9,560 bases of DNA from Woeseiaceae bacterium (GCA_013138675.1 WTCH01000233.1:1-9560); one strand, 5' to 3'; numbered from the stretch's first letter, positions 1 to 8,073 are shown. Notes: a model not told the origin generated them from the sequence alone. Numbers and translations are program-made.

Positions 1-399
1 GACTTCGACAACTCTCGCGCGGCTGCCTGCTGCGATCGCTTGTTCGCCTACATTGTGAATATTCCAGTCGCTACCACGGTATTGCGCACGACCGTGGCCA
101 CCGGAAGCAATTTCATTCGTCACAGAGACCGAGTCGCCTGCGATTTTGTTATCAAAACCCTGACCGCCACTACGTAGCTTGGTGTACAAAGCCGCACGAA
201 ACGTGAAAAAGAAAATCAACGACACAATCGCGAAAGAAAGCCACTGGCCCCACTCCGGCATTGTTACACCGAACAGGGTTGCCATTCCGACAATCGCCGC
301 AGAGACGCCGAGAAAAACGAGATAGAACTGCGCATCAACTGCGAAGAGTTCGGCGCCGAGTAAAACGGCACCCAGGATCATCCAGGCCCACCATGTCAT
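1..399 (-). CDS. NfeD family membrane protein, C-terminus cut by window edge
   Basis: Partial gene: 133 codons are present from ATG at 399-397 to the left edge, with no stop. The start follows AAGGA about 8 bases upstream. The product begins MTWWAWMILGAVLLGAELFA and has three hydrophobic segments at about residues 4-20, 24-45 and 51-71. After these comes a soluble region from about 83 with the NfeD C-terminal (OB-fold) pattern: a Gly-rich stretch, then AQYRGSDW (105-112) and AAGSRARVVEV near the edge. Short NfeD proteins of this YbbJ type are membrane proteins usually encoded beside an SPFH/stomatin-like gene and thought to assist it in membrane quality control. That partner would lie beyond the left edge, which I cannot see. 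The family call is firm; the cellular role is family knowledge only. Confidence 0.85.
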   Translation of the reverse strand, partial: MTWWAWMILGAVLLGAELFAVDAQFYLVFLGVSAAIVGMATLFGVTMPEWGQWLSFAIVSLIFFFTFRAALYTKLRSGGQGFDNKIAGDSVSVTNEIASGGHGRAQYRGSDWNIHNVGEQAIAAGSRARVVEV

Positions 400-491
400 A
401 GCACAATTCCTTGGGTTCGTGTGGTGACACTATAGCGCGAGAATTCCGTTAATATATGGGGCCATTAAGAATAATTTCAATAAGGAATGGC
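400..491. promoter_or_regulatory. Divergent intergenic region, NfeD gene / symporter gene
   Basis: This 92-base AT-richer gap separates two divergently transcribed genes, so it should contain promoters in both directions. TATA-like strings are present: TATAGC at 431 on plus, TATAGT at 434-429 on minus, and TAATAT at 450 on plus. None has a convincing -35 hexamer at 16-18 bases, so I do not assign a specific promoter. The symporter Shine-Dalgarno AAGGA is at 482-486. Confidence 0.4.
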
Positions 492-1970
492 ATGCAGGAA
501 ATCGTAAGTACCGTCAGCGGACTGATCTGGGAACCTGTCCTTATTTACCTGGCACTCGGAACAGGCCTGTTTTTTTCCATCACAACTCGCTTCGTACAAG
601 TGCGCATGTTCAGGGAAATGATTCACCTGCTGTTCTCGGGCAAGGAATCTGATCGTGGTATTTCCTCCTTTCAGGCGTTGGCCGTTTCTCTATCCGGCCG
701 TGTCGGAGTCGGTAACATTGCCGGGGTTGCAGCAGCCATAGGAATTGGCGGCCCAGGCGCCGTTTTCTGGATGTGGATCGTCGCGTTTTTTGGCTCCGCG
801 ACAGCGTACGTCGAGTCCGCACTAGGCCAGATCTACAAGGAAGAGGATGAAGGCCAGTTTCGCGGTGGCCCTGCCTACTATTTCGAGAAGGCGCTGGGGC
901 TGAAATGGTACGCGTGGTTATTTGCGCTCTCTACCATCGTTGCAGTCGGTGTGCTATTGCCAACGGTTCAGTCAAACAGCATCGGTGCGGCTGCTGAACT
1001 CGCTTTTGGCGGCGGCGGCATGCTGCAAACCGGGTTTGGCGATATCAGTTATACGAAGTTTGCCGCGGCAGTGATTGCCGTCGCATTTCTCGGCATCATT
1101 GTCTTTGGCGGCGTAAAACGCATCGCGCACTTCACCCAGGTCGTTGTGCCTTTCATGGCGCTCGGCTACGTCTTAATGGCCCTGATCATTATCGGCATGC
1201 ACATCACCGAATTGCCGGGAATCATCGCCTTGATCTTCACGGACGCGTTCAACCCGATGGCTGGTATCGGCGCTGCTATCGGCTGGGGCGTCAAGCGCGG
1301 CGTTTACTCCAATGAAGCAGGCCAGGGCTCCGGTCCACACGCTGCTGCCGCGGCCGAAGTTCAGCACCCCGCGCAACAGGGACTCGTGCAGGCTTTCTCC
1401 GTGTACATCGACACGTTGTTTGTCTGTTCTGCAACGGCGTTCATGATCCTGATTACGAACCAGTACTACGTCACCGGAGTCGACACGGCAATCAGTGGTG
1501 GCGTTTTGCCCACGGATGTCATCGCCAACGGCCCGGCGTTTACTCAGTATGCCCTCCAAAGCGTGATGGGCGGATTCGGCAAGGTATTCGTGGCTGTCGC
1601 CCTGTTCTTTTTTGCCTTCACAACGTTACTTGCTTATTACTACATTGCAGAAACCAATGTTGCGTACATCCGCCGGACGTTCAGGTTTCCCGGAGAACTG
1701 ACAATCCTGAAATTTGTTCTTCTGGGCTCCGTCTTCTACGGCACGGTACGAGAGGCCGACCTGGCCTGGGGACTTGGCGACATCGGCGTCGGCGTCATGG
1801 CCTGGCTCAACATCATCGGTATCCTGATCCTGTTCTTTATGGGCAAACCGGCGATCAAGGCGCTCGAGGACTATGAGGCACAGCGTAAAGCCGGTGTTAA
1901 GAATTACACCTTCGATCCCGAGGCTCTTGGCATAAAGAACGCGGACTTCTGGAGCTCCAAAAACAAGTAA
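492..1970 (+). CDS. Sodium:alanine/glycine symporter (AGCS family)
   Basis: The product is a polytopic inner-membrane transporter of 492 residues that uses the sodium gradient to import a small amino acid, typically alanine or glycine in this family. I chose ATG 492 because AAGGA lies 5 bases upstream and the product then begins MQEIVSTVSGLIW, the usual N-terminus. An in-frame ATG at 456 would add 12 residues but has no ribosome site. AGCS hallmarks are SLSGRVGVGNIAGVAAA (66-82), GGPGAVFWMW (86-95), GGPAYYFEKAL (125-135), and NEAGQGSGPHAAAAAEVQHP (274-293) followed by AFSVYIDTLFVC (301-312). About ten to eleven hydrophobic segments are visible. It is convergent with lpd, whose stop is 14 bases beyond. 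Alanine, glycine and glutamine carriers cannot be separated by eye, so no gene symbol is given. Confidence 0.93.
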   Translation: MQEIVSTVSGLIWEPVLIYLALGTGLFFSITTRFVQVRMFREMIHLLFSGKESDRGISSFQALAVSLSGRVGVGNIAGVAAAIGIGGPGAVFWMWIVAFFGSATAYVESALGQIYKEEDEGQFRGGPAYYFEKALGLKWYAWLFALSTIVAVGVLLPTVQSNSIGAAAELAFGGGGMLQTGFGDISYTKFAAAVIAVAFLGIIVFGGVKRIAHFTQVVVPFMALGYVLMALIIIGMHITELPGIIALIFTDAFNPMAGIGAAIGWGVKRGVYSNEAGQGSGPHAAAAAEVQHPAQQGLVQAFSVYIDTLFVCSATAFMILITNQYYVTGVDTAISGGVLPTDVIANGPAFTQYALQSVMGGFGKVFVAVALFFFAFTTLLAYYYIAETNVAYIRRTFRFPGELTILKFVLLGSVFYGTVREADLAWGLGDIGVGVMAWLNIIGILILFFMGKPAIKALEDYEAQRKAGVKNYTFDPEALGIKNADFWSSKNK

Positions 1971-1984
1971 GTCTGCGCCTGCAA

Positions 1985-3409
1985 CTAGTTCGGATAATTG
2001 AGCGCGCGCTTGTCTGCGGCAAGCGCCGCTTCATGGATAGCCTCGGCCAGCGACGGGTGTGCATGAATCGTGCGCTGCAAGTCCTCGGTACTTGCTGAAA
2101 ACTCCATCGCCAGAACGGCCTCAGCGATCAGTTCTCCGGCCATCGGTCCAACGATGTGCACGCCGAGTATTTCGTCGTCGTCTTCAGCTGCAATGACTTT
2201 GACCATACCGCTCGTTTGTTCGAGTGCTTTGGCGCGTCCATTTGCGGCAAACGGGAAAGAGCCTGTCTTGTAAGCACGACCACTTGCCTTGATCTCTTCT
2301 TCTGTCTTGCCCACCCAGGCGATTTCCGGCGCGGTGTAAAGTACCGACGGGATAACGTCGTAATTAACTTCTGAGATCTCACCCGCGATCAGGTCGGCGG
2401 CCATGACGCCTTCTTCTGACCCCTTGTGGGCAAGCATCGGTCCGCGGACACAATCGCCGACCGCATAGACACCTTTGACGGCTGTGCGACATTCATCATC
2501 AACAACAATGAAACCGCGCTCATCGAGCTGGATACCCGAATCGTCAGCCAAGAGCCCGTCAGTGAATGGTCGCCGACCAACAGCAACAATGAGTTTGTCC
2601 ACCTCAATGGACTGCGCGCCATTGCCGTCTTCGTAATCAACCTTGACACCACTACCGGTTGTGGCCGCTGCCGTCATCTTCGCACCCAGCTTGATATCGA
2701 GACCCTGCTTCTTGAACTCTTTCGCCGCGACCGCCGAAACGTCGCGGTCCGCCATGAACAGAAAGTCATCCATGGCTTCTATAATCGTTACCTTAGCGCC
2801 AAGTCGCGCCCAGACGCTGCCAAGCTCGAGACCAATAACGCCCGCGCCAATCACGCCCAGCGTTGCCGGCACTGCATCCAGCTCAAGGGCGTCCCAAGAG
2901 TCAATGATCTTGTCGCCGTCATACGGAGCGACGGAAAGTTCGATAGGTGTTGATCCAGAACCCAGGACTACGTTCCTTGCTTCAATGATCTCGACGTCAC
3001 CTTCGACAGGCGTGAATTCGACCTTCCGGCCGGCAAGCAACTTGCCGTGACCAACCAGGCCTTCCACTTTGTTCGCTTTGAACAGGCCGGCAATGCCACC
3101 CGTTAGCTGCCGCACGATACCTGCACGCCGTTTCTGCATTGCAGCAATATCAATACCAAGGTCACCGGTCGAGATTCCGTGTTTCTTGAACTCGTGCTGC
3201 GCGCGGTGGTACAGCTCCGATGATTCAAGTAGCGCTTTCGAGGGAATGCAGCCGGCATTCAGACAGGTGCCGCCAAATGCATTCTTGCCATCTTTGTTTT
3301 TCCATTCGTCGATACACGCAACACTCAAACCTTGCTGGGCCGCACGAATAGCAGCGATATAGCCAGCCGGGCCGGCGCCGATGACAACAACGTCGTAACT
3401 TTTACTCAT
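1985..3409 (-). CDS. lpd: Dihydrolipoyl dehydrogenase (E3)
   Basis: This cytoplasmic homodimeric flavoprotein of 474 residues reoxidises dihydrolipoyl groups on E2 with NAD+, closing the 2-oxoglutarate dehydrogenase cycle. Visible in order are the FAD-binding GAGPAGY (11-17), the redox disulfide motif GGTCLNAGCIPSK with Cys49 and Cys54, the NAD-binding GAGVIGLELGS (188-198), the second FAD motif with VYAVGDC (314-320), and the C-terminal dimer-interface motif HAHPSLAEAIHEA with catalytic His451 and Glu456. No key residue is missing and the length is normal. ATG 3409 is supported by AGAGG 5 bases upstream, which overlaps the end of sucB. It is the last gene of sucA-sucB-lpd. Its position makes it the dedicated E3 of this complex, though E3 is often shared with pyruvate dehydrogenase or glycine cleavage. 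Confidence 0.97.
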   Translation of the reverse strand: MSKSYDVVVIGAGPAGYIAAIRAAQQGLSVACIDEWKNKDGKNAFGGTCLNAGCIPSKALLESSELYHRAQHEFKKHGISTGDLGIDIAAMQKRRAGIVRQLTGGIAGLFKANKVEGLVGHGKLLAGRKVEFTPVEGDVEIIEARNVVLGSGSTPIELSVAPYDGDKIIDSWDALELDAVPATLGVIGAGVIGLELGSVWARLGAKVTIIEAMDDFLFMADRDVSAVAAKEFKKQGLDIKLGAKMTAAATTGSGVKVDYEDGNGAQSIEVDKLIVAVGRRPFTDGLLADDSGIQLDERGFIVVDDECRTAVKGVYAVGDCVRGPMLAHKGSEEGVMAADLIAGEISEVNYDVIPSVLYTAPEIAWVGKTEEEIKASGRAYKTGSFPFAANGRAKALEQTSGMVKVIAAEDDDEILGVHIVGPMAGELIAEAVLAMEFSASTEDLQRTIHAHPSLAEAIHEAALAADKRALNYPN

Positions 3410-3417
3410 GTAAACCT

Positions 3418-4632
3418 CTAAATGTTCAGCAATAGTCTGCCCGGATCCTCAAGCAGTTGTTTGATAGTAACCAGGAATTGTACGGAGTCCTTGCCGTCGA
3501 CGATACGGTGGTCGTACGTCAGCGCGAGATACATCATCGGCCGCACGACAATTTCATCATCGACAACCATAGGGCGCTTCTGGATCGCGTGCATGCCAAG
3601 AATCGCGCTTTGCGGCTGATTCAGAATCGGCGTCGACATCATGGAGCCGAAGATACCGCCGTTGGTAATTGTGAACGTGCCGCCTGTTAGCTCTTCCATG
3701 CCAATCGTCCCGGCCTGTGCCTTCCTGGCCACGTCGCCGAGCTCGCGCTCGAAATCAGCGAAGCTCAACTGGTCCACGTCGCGAATCACCGGCACCATCA
3801 GACCACGTTCGGTAGAAACTGCGATGCCGATATCGTAGTAATTGTGATAGATGACATCAGTGGCCTCGACCGATGCGTTTACGACAGGGAACTTTTTCAA
3901 CGCTTCGGTCGCGGCTTTTGCGAAGAACGACATGAAACCAAGGCGCACACCGTGCTGTTTTTCGAATGGTTCTTTGTAACGATTGCGCAACGACATTACT
4001 TTTGTAAGATCGACTTCATTAAACGTCGTTAACATCGCGGCCGTTTGCTGTGCTTCGATCAGTCGCTCCGCGATTCGCGCTCGTAGCCGCGTCATCGGCA
4101 CGCGCTGCTCACTGCGTTCAACACCGACAACATCCAGGTCGTCGACTACGTCGGGTGTCGGATCACCCGGCGTCACATTACTGCTGTCGTCCGATTTCAG
4201 GAACGACAAAACATCGGCCTTGGTGATGCGGCCATCTTTGCCGGTTCCGATAACCATCGTATCGTCGAGATCGTGCTCGTCGAGTAAGCGGCGAACGGAC
4301 GGGCTTGTTTTTGGCGCTTTGACTTCTTTCTCAAGCTTCGGTGCCGCTGCCTTCTGCGGTGAGGATGCCTTCGGAGTTTCTTCCGCTGAAACCGCGCCTT
4401 CCTCGAGAATTGCCAATACGTCGCCGGCAACTACCGTCGCGCCATCCTCAATCCTGATCTCCTGCAATACGCCCGAGGCTGGTGCCGGTACTTCAAGCAC
4501 TACTTTGTCTGTCTCAAGGTCAACCAGGTTCTCGTCACGTGAGACGGCTTCACCGGCCTTCTTGTGCCAGGCGATAAGTGTTGCGTCGCTGACGGACTCG
4601 GGCAGTGGTGGCACTTTGATCTCAATACTCAT
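3418..4632 (-). CDS. sucB: 2-oxoglutarate dehydrogenase E2 (dihydrolipoyl succinyltransferase)
   Basis: This 404-residue E2 core subunit moves the succinyl group from E1 to CoA by way of lipoyllysine. There is one N-terminal lipoyl domain (about 1-77) with lipoylated Lys43 in LETDKVVLEVPAP. An Ala/Pro/Lys-rich linker (about 80-107) follows. Next is a peripheral subunit-binding domain (about 108-146) containing SPSVRRLLDEHDLD and GKDGRITKADVL. A short Asp-rich linker (148-170) leads to the acyltransferase domain (about 175-404), with GGTFTITNGGIFGS (317-330) and the active-site LTYDHRIVDG holding His375 and Asp379. The single lipoyl domain and DHRIVDG favour succinyl- over acetyltransferase. 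Its ATG overlaps the sucA stop as ATGA, suggesting translational coupling, and lpd starts 8 bases after its TAG. Confidence 0.97.
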   Translation of the reverse strand: MSIEIKVPPLPESVSDATLIAWHKKAGEAVSRDENLVDLETDKVVLEVPAPASGVLQEIRIEDGATVVAGDVLAILEEGAVSAEETPKASSPQKAAAPKLEKEVKAPKTSPSVRRLLDEHDLDDTMVIGTGKDGRITKADVLSFLKSDDSSNVTPGDPTPDVVDDLDVVGVERSEQRVPMTRLRARIAERLIEAQQTAAMLTTFNEVDLTKVMSLRNRYKEPFEKQHGVRLGFMSFFAKAATEALKKFPVVNASVEATDVIYHNYYDIGIAVSTERGLMVPVIRDVDQLSFADFERELGDVARKAQAGTIGMEELTGGTFTITNGGIFGSMMSTPILNQPQSAILGMHAIQKRPMVVDDEIVVRPMMYLALTYDHRIVDGKDSVQFLVTIKQLLEDPGRLLLNI

Positions 4633-7511
4633 TTAGGTTTCCGTTTTGCATCCCGCGGCTTGGTCGATTTACTCGCTCTGCTTTCGATGCCGAGCGCCGC
4701 TTCAACCAGGGCCTGCTGTTGTTGGAGGTGGATCTTAAAAATGCCGGATGCCGGCGCCGCTGCACCGGGTCGACCTGCGTAATAGAGTTGCTGCCGATCT
4801 TTCAGCGGCTCCTGCAATCGGTGCCGAATTTGGTACCAGGCGCCCTGGTTCTGCGGCTCTTCCTGGCACCAGACGATCTCATTCACATGGTCATACTGTT
4901 CCAACATCGCCGCAAATTCTTCAATCGGGAACGGGTACAACTGTTCGACACGAACGATCGCAATGTCAACCAATCCGTGTACCTGCCGGGCCTCGAGCAA
5001 ATCGTAATAGACCTTGCCGCTGCAAAATACGATGCGGTGTGTCTTTTTCACCGCAATATTCTCCGACTCCGGAATAATCAGCTGGAATTCACCCGCCGAG
5101 AGACTCGTCAGTGGCGACACCGCCATCTTGTGACGCAACAGGCTCTTTGGCGTCATCACGATTAACGGCTTGCGGAAGTCTCGCACCATCTGGCGCCGCA
5201 ACATATGGAACATTTGCGCAGGCGTCGACGGCACACAGACCTGCAGATTGTGCTCCGCACACAGCTGCAGAAAACGCTCTAGTCGTGCCGAAGAATGCTC
5301 CGGCCCCTGCCCTTCGTAACCATGCGGCAGCAACAGGGTCAGCCCACACAAACGTCCCCACTTCGCCTCGCCTGAGCTGATGAACTGGTCGATAACGACC
5401 TGCGCACCGTTTGCGAAGTCGCCGAACTGGCCTTCCCAGATAGTCAGAGTGTCCGGCGCCGTCGTCGAGTAACCGTATTCGAAGCCAAGCACGGCCTCCT
5501 CGGACAACAGCGAGTCAATGACACGAAACGCATCTGGTCGATCAACAAGGTGCCGTAGGGGGGTGTACTCATGATTGTTGAGCTGGTTGTGGAGAACCGC
5601 ATGGCGATGGAAGAACGTGCCACGTCCGCTGTCCTGTCCAACAAGACGGCAATCGAATCCCTGGTCAATCAGGGACGCGTAAGCCATGTTCTCTGCGAAT
5701 CCCCAATCCATGTCGATGAGACCGGCGGCCATTCGCGCGCGCTCATCGATAACGCGTTGCACGCGTCCGTGCAGTTTCGTACCAGGCGGCAATTCCGTCA
5801 GTGCCCTGCCAAGCTTGTCCGTCGTTTTCGGGCTGATCGATGTGTCGACCGATGCATCCCATTTCGCGTTTACAAAGCGGCTCCAGTCGACCGTGAATTC
5901 ATCACCAATCAAGCCGAGCGATGATTTCGGCACTGGCTCCCCTCGATCGAGGCGATCTCGATAGGCGTCCTGCATCTTCTCGACACCGGCCGCATCGATT
6001 ACGTTTCGTTCAACGAGTTTTTTCGCATACAGTTGGCGCGTCGTCTCTTGTGTGCGGATCTTGCCGTACATGATCGGTTGTGTTGCTGCTGGCTCATCGG
6101 CCTCGTTGTGGCCATGACGCCGATAGCAAACAAGATCGATAACAACGTCTTTCTTGAATTTCTGCCGGTATTCCAGCGCGAGCCGCGACACGAAAAGTGC
6201 GGCCTCCGGATCGTCGCCGTTGACATGAAAGACCGGCGCTTCAATCATTTTCGCGACATCGCTGCAGTAGTCGGTCGAACGCGCATCCGAAGGGCGACTC
6301 GTCGTAAATCCGATCTGGTTATTGACAACGACGTGGACAGTACCGCCAGTGCGGAAGCCGTTCGTCTGCGACATCTGGAATGTCTCTGTCACAACGCCCT
6401 GCCCGGAGAACGCAGCATCACCATGTATCAGGATCGGCACCACTTCGTTGCGTTCCTTGTCGCCACGACGTTGCTGGCGTGCACGCACCGAACCCTCGAC
6501 CACCGGGTTGACGATCTCGAGGTGTGACGGATTGAAAGCCAACGCAAGGTGCACGTTGCCGCCGGGCGTTTTCATGTCGGCCGAAAAACCCTTGTGATAC
6601 TTCACATCGCCCGAGCCCTTGAGTTCGTCGACGTCGTAATTGCCTTCGAATTCCTCGAACAGCTCTTCGGGTGACTTGCCTAACACGTTGACGAGAACAT
6701 TGATGCGGCCGCGGTGTGCCATGCCGATGACGATCTCGCGAATACCTGATGCGCCGCCACGCTGAATGAGATCGTCGAGCATCGGGATCAGGCTCTCCCC
6801 ACCCTCAAGCGAAAAACGCTTTTGACCCACATAGCGCGTATGCAGGTAGCGCTCTATGCCTTCGGCACTCGTCAACTGCTCCAACAGCCAGAGGCGCTCC
6901 TCGTCGGACAGCATTTCGTTCGTCGCGCCCTGTTCGAAGCGCTTACGCAGCCACAGACGCTCCCGCGCGCGTGAAATGTGTGCGAATTCGGCTCCTATCT
7001 CGCCGCAATAAATTGTCTTCAGCAACGTGATGATGTCGCGCAATTTCATGCGCTCATTGCCGGTGCTGGCCAGCCCGCCGGTATGGAACTCCGTATCCAT
7101 GTCGGCCTCGGCGAGTCCCAGGTAATCGAGTTTGAGCACCCCGGGAACCCGTCGGTTCATCAGGCCAAGCGGATCGATATTGGCAATCTGATGGCCACGA
7201 AGACTGTAGACCTGAATCAGCCTGGAAACGGCTGCTTGCTTCTGCCCTGACGCCGTGGCCCCGCTCGCGCCTGATCGCCGTACCTGTGTTTTGCGACGTC
7301 TACCAGTGCGGGCCTCGTCGAGCAGATCATCGCGGATCACGGAATGGGCGATCTCTGTCTCAGGTGACCCGAGCGCTGCGAAGTAATCCCGCCAGGCAGC
7401 CGGCACTGATGCCGGGTCCTGCAGGAATTTTTCGTACAGTGCTTCGATCGCAGTTGCGTTCGCCGCAAATAGCGGCGTCGAGGCGTACTGTTCCTTCAGA
7501 GAGTCACTCAT
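4629..7511 (-). CDS. sucA: 2-oxoglutarate dehydrogenase E1 (thiamine-diphosphate dependent)
   Basis: This 960-residue E1 decarboxylates 2-oxoglutarate and succinylates the lipoyl group of SucB. The N-terminal E2-binding segment is recognisable (SLKEQYASTPLFAANA, 4-19; AAWRDYFAAL, 38-47). A basic, flexible linker (about 67-90) precedes the core. Core motifs are GMAHRGRINVLVNVLGK with His266, FNPSHLEIVNPVVEGSVRAR (326-345), the thiamine/Mg site from GDAAFSGQGVV (Asp365) to VVNNQIGF (Asn398), WEGQFGDFANGAQ (692-704), LPHGYEGQGPEHSSAR (728-743) and EEPQNQGAW (884-892). The Asp-Asn spacing of 33 matches what I recall for E. coli SucA. The C-terminus ends in a Lys/Arg-rich tail of about 17 residues beyond the usual end. 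The ATG at 7511 gives a canonical N-terminus, although no clear Shine-Dalgarno precedes it. It is first in the operon and overlaps sucB by 4 bases. Confidence 0.97.
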   Translation of the reverse strand: MSDSLKEQYASTPLFAANATAIEALYEKFLQDPASVPAAWRDYFAALGSPETEIAHSVIRDDLLDEARTGRRRKTQVRRSGASGATASGQKQAAVSRLIQVYSLRGHQIANIDPLGLMNRRVPGVLKLDYLGLAEADMDTEFHTGGLASTGNERMKLRDIITLLKTIYCGEIGAEFAHISRARERLWLRKRFEQGATNEMLSDEERLWLLEQLTSAEGIERYLHTRYVGQKRFSLEGGESLIPMLDDLIQRGGASGIREIVIGMAHRGRINVLVNVLGKSPEELFEEFEGNYDVDELKGSGDVKYHKGFSADMKTPGGNVHLALAFNPSHLEIVNPVVEGSVRARQQRRGDKERNEVVPILIHGDAAFSGQGVVTETFQMSQTNGFRTGGTVHVVVNNQIGFTTSRPSDARSTDYCSDVAKMIEAPVFHVNGDDPEAALFVSRLALEYRQKFKKDVVIDLVCYRRHGHNEADEPAATQPIMYGKIRTQETTRQLYAKKLVERNVIDAAGVEKMQDAYRDRLDRGEPVPKSSLGLIGDEFTVDWSRFVNAKWDASVDTSISPKTTDKLGRALTELPPGTKLHGRVQRVIDERARMAAGLIDMDWGFAENMAYASLIDQGFDCRLVGQDSGRGTFFHRHAVLHNQLNNHEYTPLRHLVDRPDAFRVIDSLLSEEAVLGFEYGYSTTAPDTLTIWEGQFGDFANGAQVVIDQFISSGEAKWGRLCGLTLLLPHGYEGQGPEHSSARLERFLQLCAEHNLQVCVPSTPAQMFHMLRRQMVRDFRKPLIVMTPKSLLRHKMAVSPLTSLSAGEFQLIIPESENIAVKKTHRIVFCSGKVYYDLLEARQVHGLVDIAIVRVEQLYPFPIEEFAAMLEQYDHVNEIVWCQEEPQNQGAWYQIRHRLQEPLKDRQQLYYAGRPGAAAPASGIFKIHLQQQQALVEAALGIESRASKSTKPRDAKRKPK

Positions 7512-7525
7512 TTGGGGACGCGATT

Positions 7526-7546
7526 GCCGGAAATCTGGTATCCGGC
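7526..7546 (-). promoter_or_regulatory. Possible mRNA hairpin in sucA leader
   Basis: On the minus strand GCCGGA (7546-7541) and TCCGGC (7531-7526) form a perfect 6-base, GC-rich stem around a 9-base loop, ending 14 bases before the sucA ATG. The left arm is also part of a perfect 10-base palindrome CCGGCGCCGG at 7542-7551. No Shine-Dalgarno-like purine run sits between the hairpin and the ATG. A role in sucA translation is inference only. Confidence 0.3.
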
Positions 7547-7558
7547 GCCGGGCTAGCG

Positions 7559-7581
7559 AAAAAGGGGCGCTAGTTTAGCCC
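7559..7581 (-). terminator. Possible intrinsic terminator after DUF5658 gene
   Basis: Read on the minus strand, GGGCTA (7581-7576) pairs with TAGC and CC (7573-7570, 7568-7567), leaving a single bulged base and a 3-base loop. Two more C residues and then five T residues (7563-7559) follow. It lies about 30 bases after the DUF5658 stop. The stem is short and bulged and the T-run modest, so termination may be partial. The same bases can instead pair as CTAGCG/CGCTAG (7573-7568 with 7558-7553) or as GGGCTA/TAGCCC (7581-7576 with 7555-7550), so alternative folds compete. Confidence 0.35.
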
Positions 7582-7600
7582 AAGCTACTGATTTTGGGAA
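7572..7600 (-). promoter_or_regulatory. Candidate sucA promoter
   Basis: On the minus strand TTCCCA (7600-7595) and TAAACT (7577-7572) are separated by exactly 17 bases and match 4 of 6 positions of each sigma-70 hexamer. Transcription would start near 7566-7564, giving a leader of about 55 bases. A promoter somewhere in this 100-base gap is likely because sucA begins the operon and a possible terminator precedes it. These particular hexamers are weak and overlap the terminator-like hairpin. Confidence 0.3.
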
Positions 7601-7611
7601 CGGAATCCACC

Positions 7612-8073
7612 CTACATGTCGCGAATCAGGTAGACGAATTCGTAGCAGACCAGACAGGCGTACAGGATGAAAAAAATGGTCAGAAACAGGCCAGCCCTCA
7701 CGCGGTTCATGAATTTCGCCTTGGCCAGGAAAACGAGCATCAGGATACTCGTGCCGGTCATGACCATCTTGCTGACGGCGAATGCTGTCGTCCCCTGACC
7801 GAGGATCGCCCTCATGATCGGATTGACCTCGTACATGCCACGATCGATCAGCTGCAATGTCATGAAAGCGTCCAGGCAACTGAAGATCATCGTGCCGACA
7901 GCGAGGAAGAACAACCAGGGGTGGTGCCAGTCGAGAAACAGGACCTCCGCATCGACGTCGCGTCGTAGCTTGAGCCTGCGGGAACGCGTGAAACCATAAA
8001 AAACAGTGCGCCAACTGAACTCCCTGCGGTCCGCAGTATTTCTATCGTCGACGATGGCGTCACTCATTTCCAT
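7612..8073 (-). CDS. DUF5658 family small membrane protein
   Basis: Protein of 153 residues with unknown function. I chose ATG 8073 because AAGGG lies 5 bases upstream; a longer frame opens at TTG 8142 but its extra 23 residues look like non-coding upstream sequence. The N-terminal third is soluble and basic (DRREFSWRTVFYGF then SRRLKLRRD, 15-39). It is followed by WHHPWLFFLAVGTMIFSCLD (49-68). Three hydrophobic segments are visible at about 52-74, 95-117 and 126-149. Conserved-looking polar residues in or beside the membrane are Asp68 (DAFMTL), EVNP (82-85) and Lys102. This arrangement, RR-rich head, DWHxPW, DAxxTL and ExNP, matches my memory of DUF5658 proteins; no biochemical role is known to me. 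It is upstream of and codirectional with sucA, 100 bases apart, and divergent from alkB. Confidence 0.8.
   Translation of the reverse strand: MEMSDAIVDDRNTADRREFSWRTVFYGFTRSRRLKLRRDVDAEVLFLDWHHPWLFFLAVGTMIFSCLDAFMTLQLIDRGMYEVNPIMRAILGQGTTAFAVSKMVMTGTSILMLVFLAKAKFMNRVRAGLFLTIFFILYACLVCYEFVYLIRDM

Noticed and set aside
456..491. Alternative upstream ATG for the symporter gene
   Set aside because: There is no Shine-Dalgarno before 456, and the extra 12 residues do not resemble the family. ATG 492 has AAGGA at good spacing.
2006..2026. Hairpin GCGCTTG/CAAGCGC near the convergent ends of the symporter and lpd genes, considered as a terminator
   Set aside because: The 7-base stem is perfect, but it lies inside lpd coding sequence and has no T-run on either strand.
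2426..2953. Plus-strand open frame of 175 codons opposite lpd
   Set aside because: It is a shadow of the lpd reading frame with no domain or ribosome site.
3983..4636. Long plus-strand open frame of 217 codons opposite sucB
   Set aside because: It lies antisense to a well-conserved gene, is Ser/Thr-rich in the way of antisense frames, and shows no recognisable domain.
6033..6527. Plus-strand open frame of 164 codons opposite sucA
   Set aside because: It is antisense to the conserved thiamine-binding region of sucA and has no independent support.
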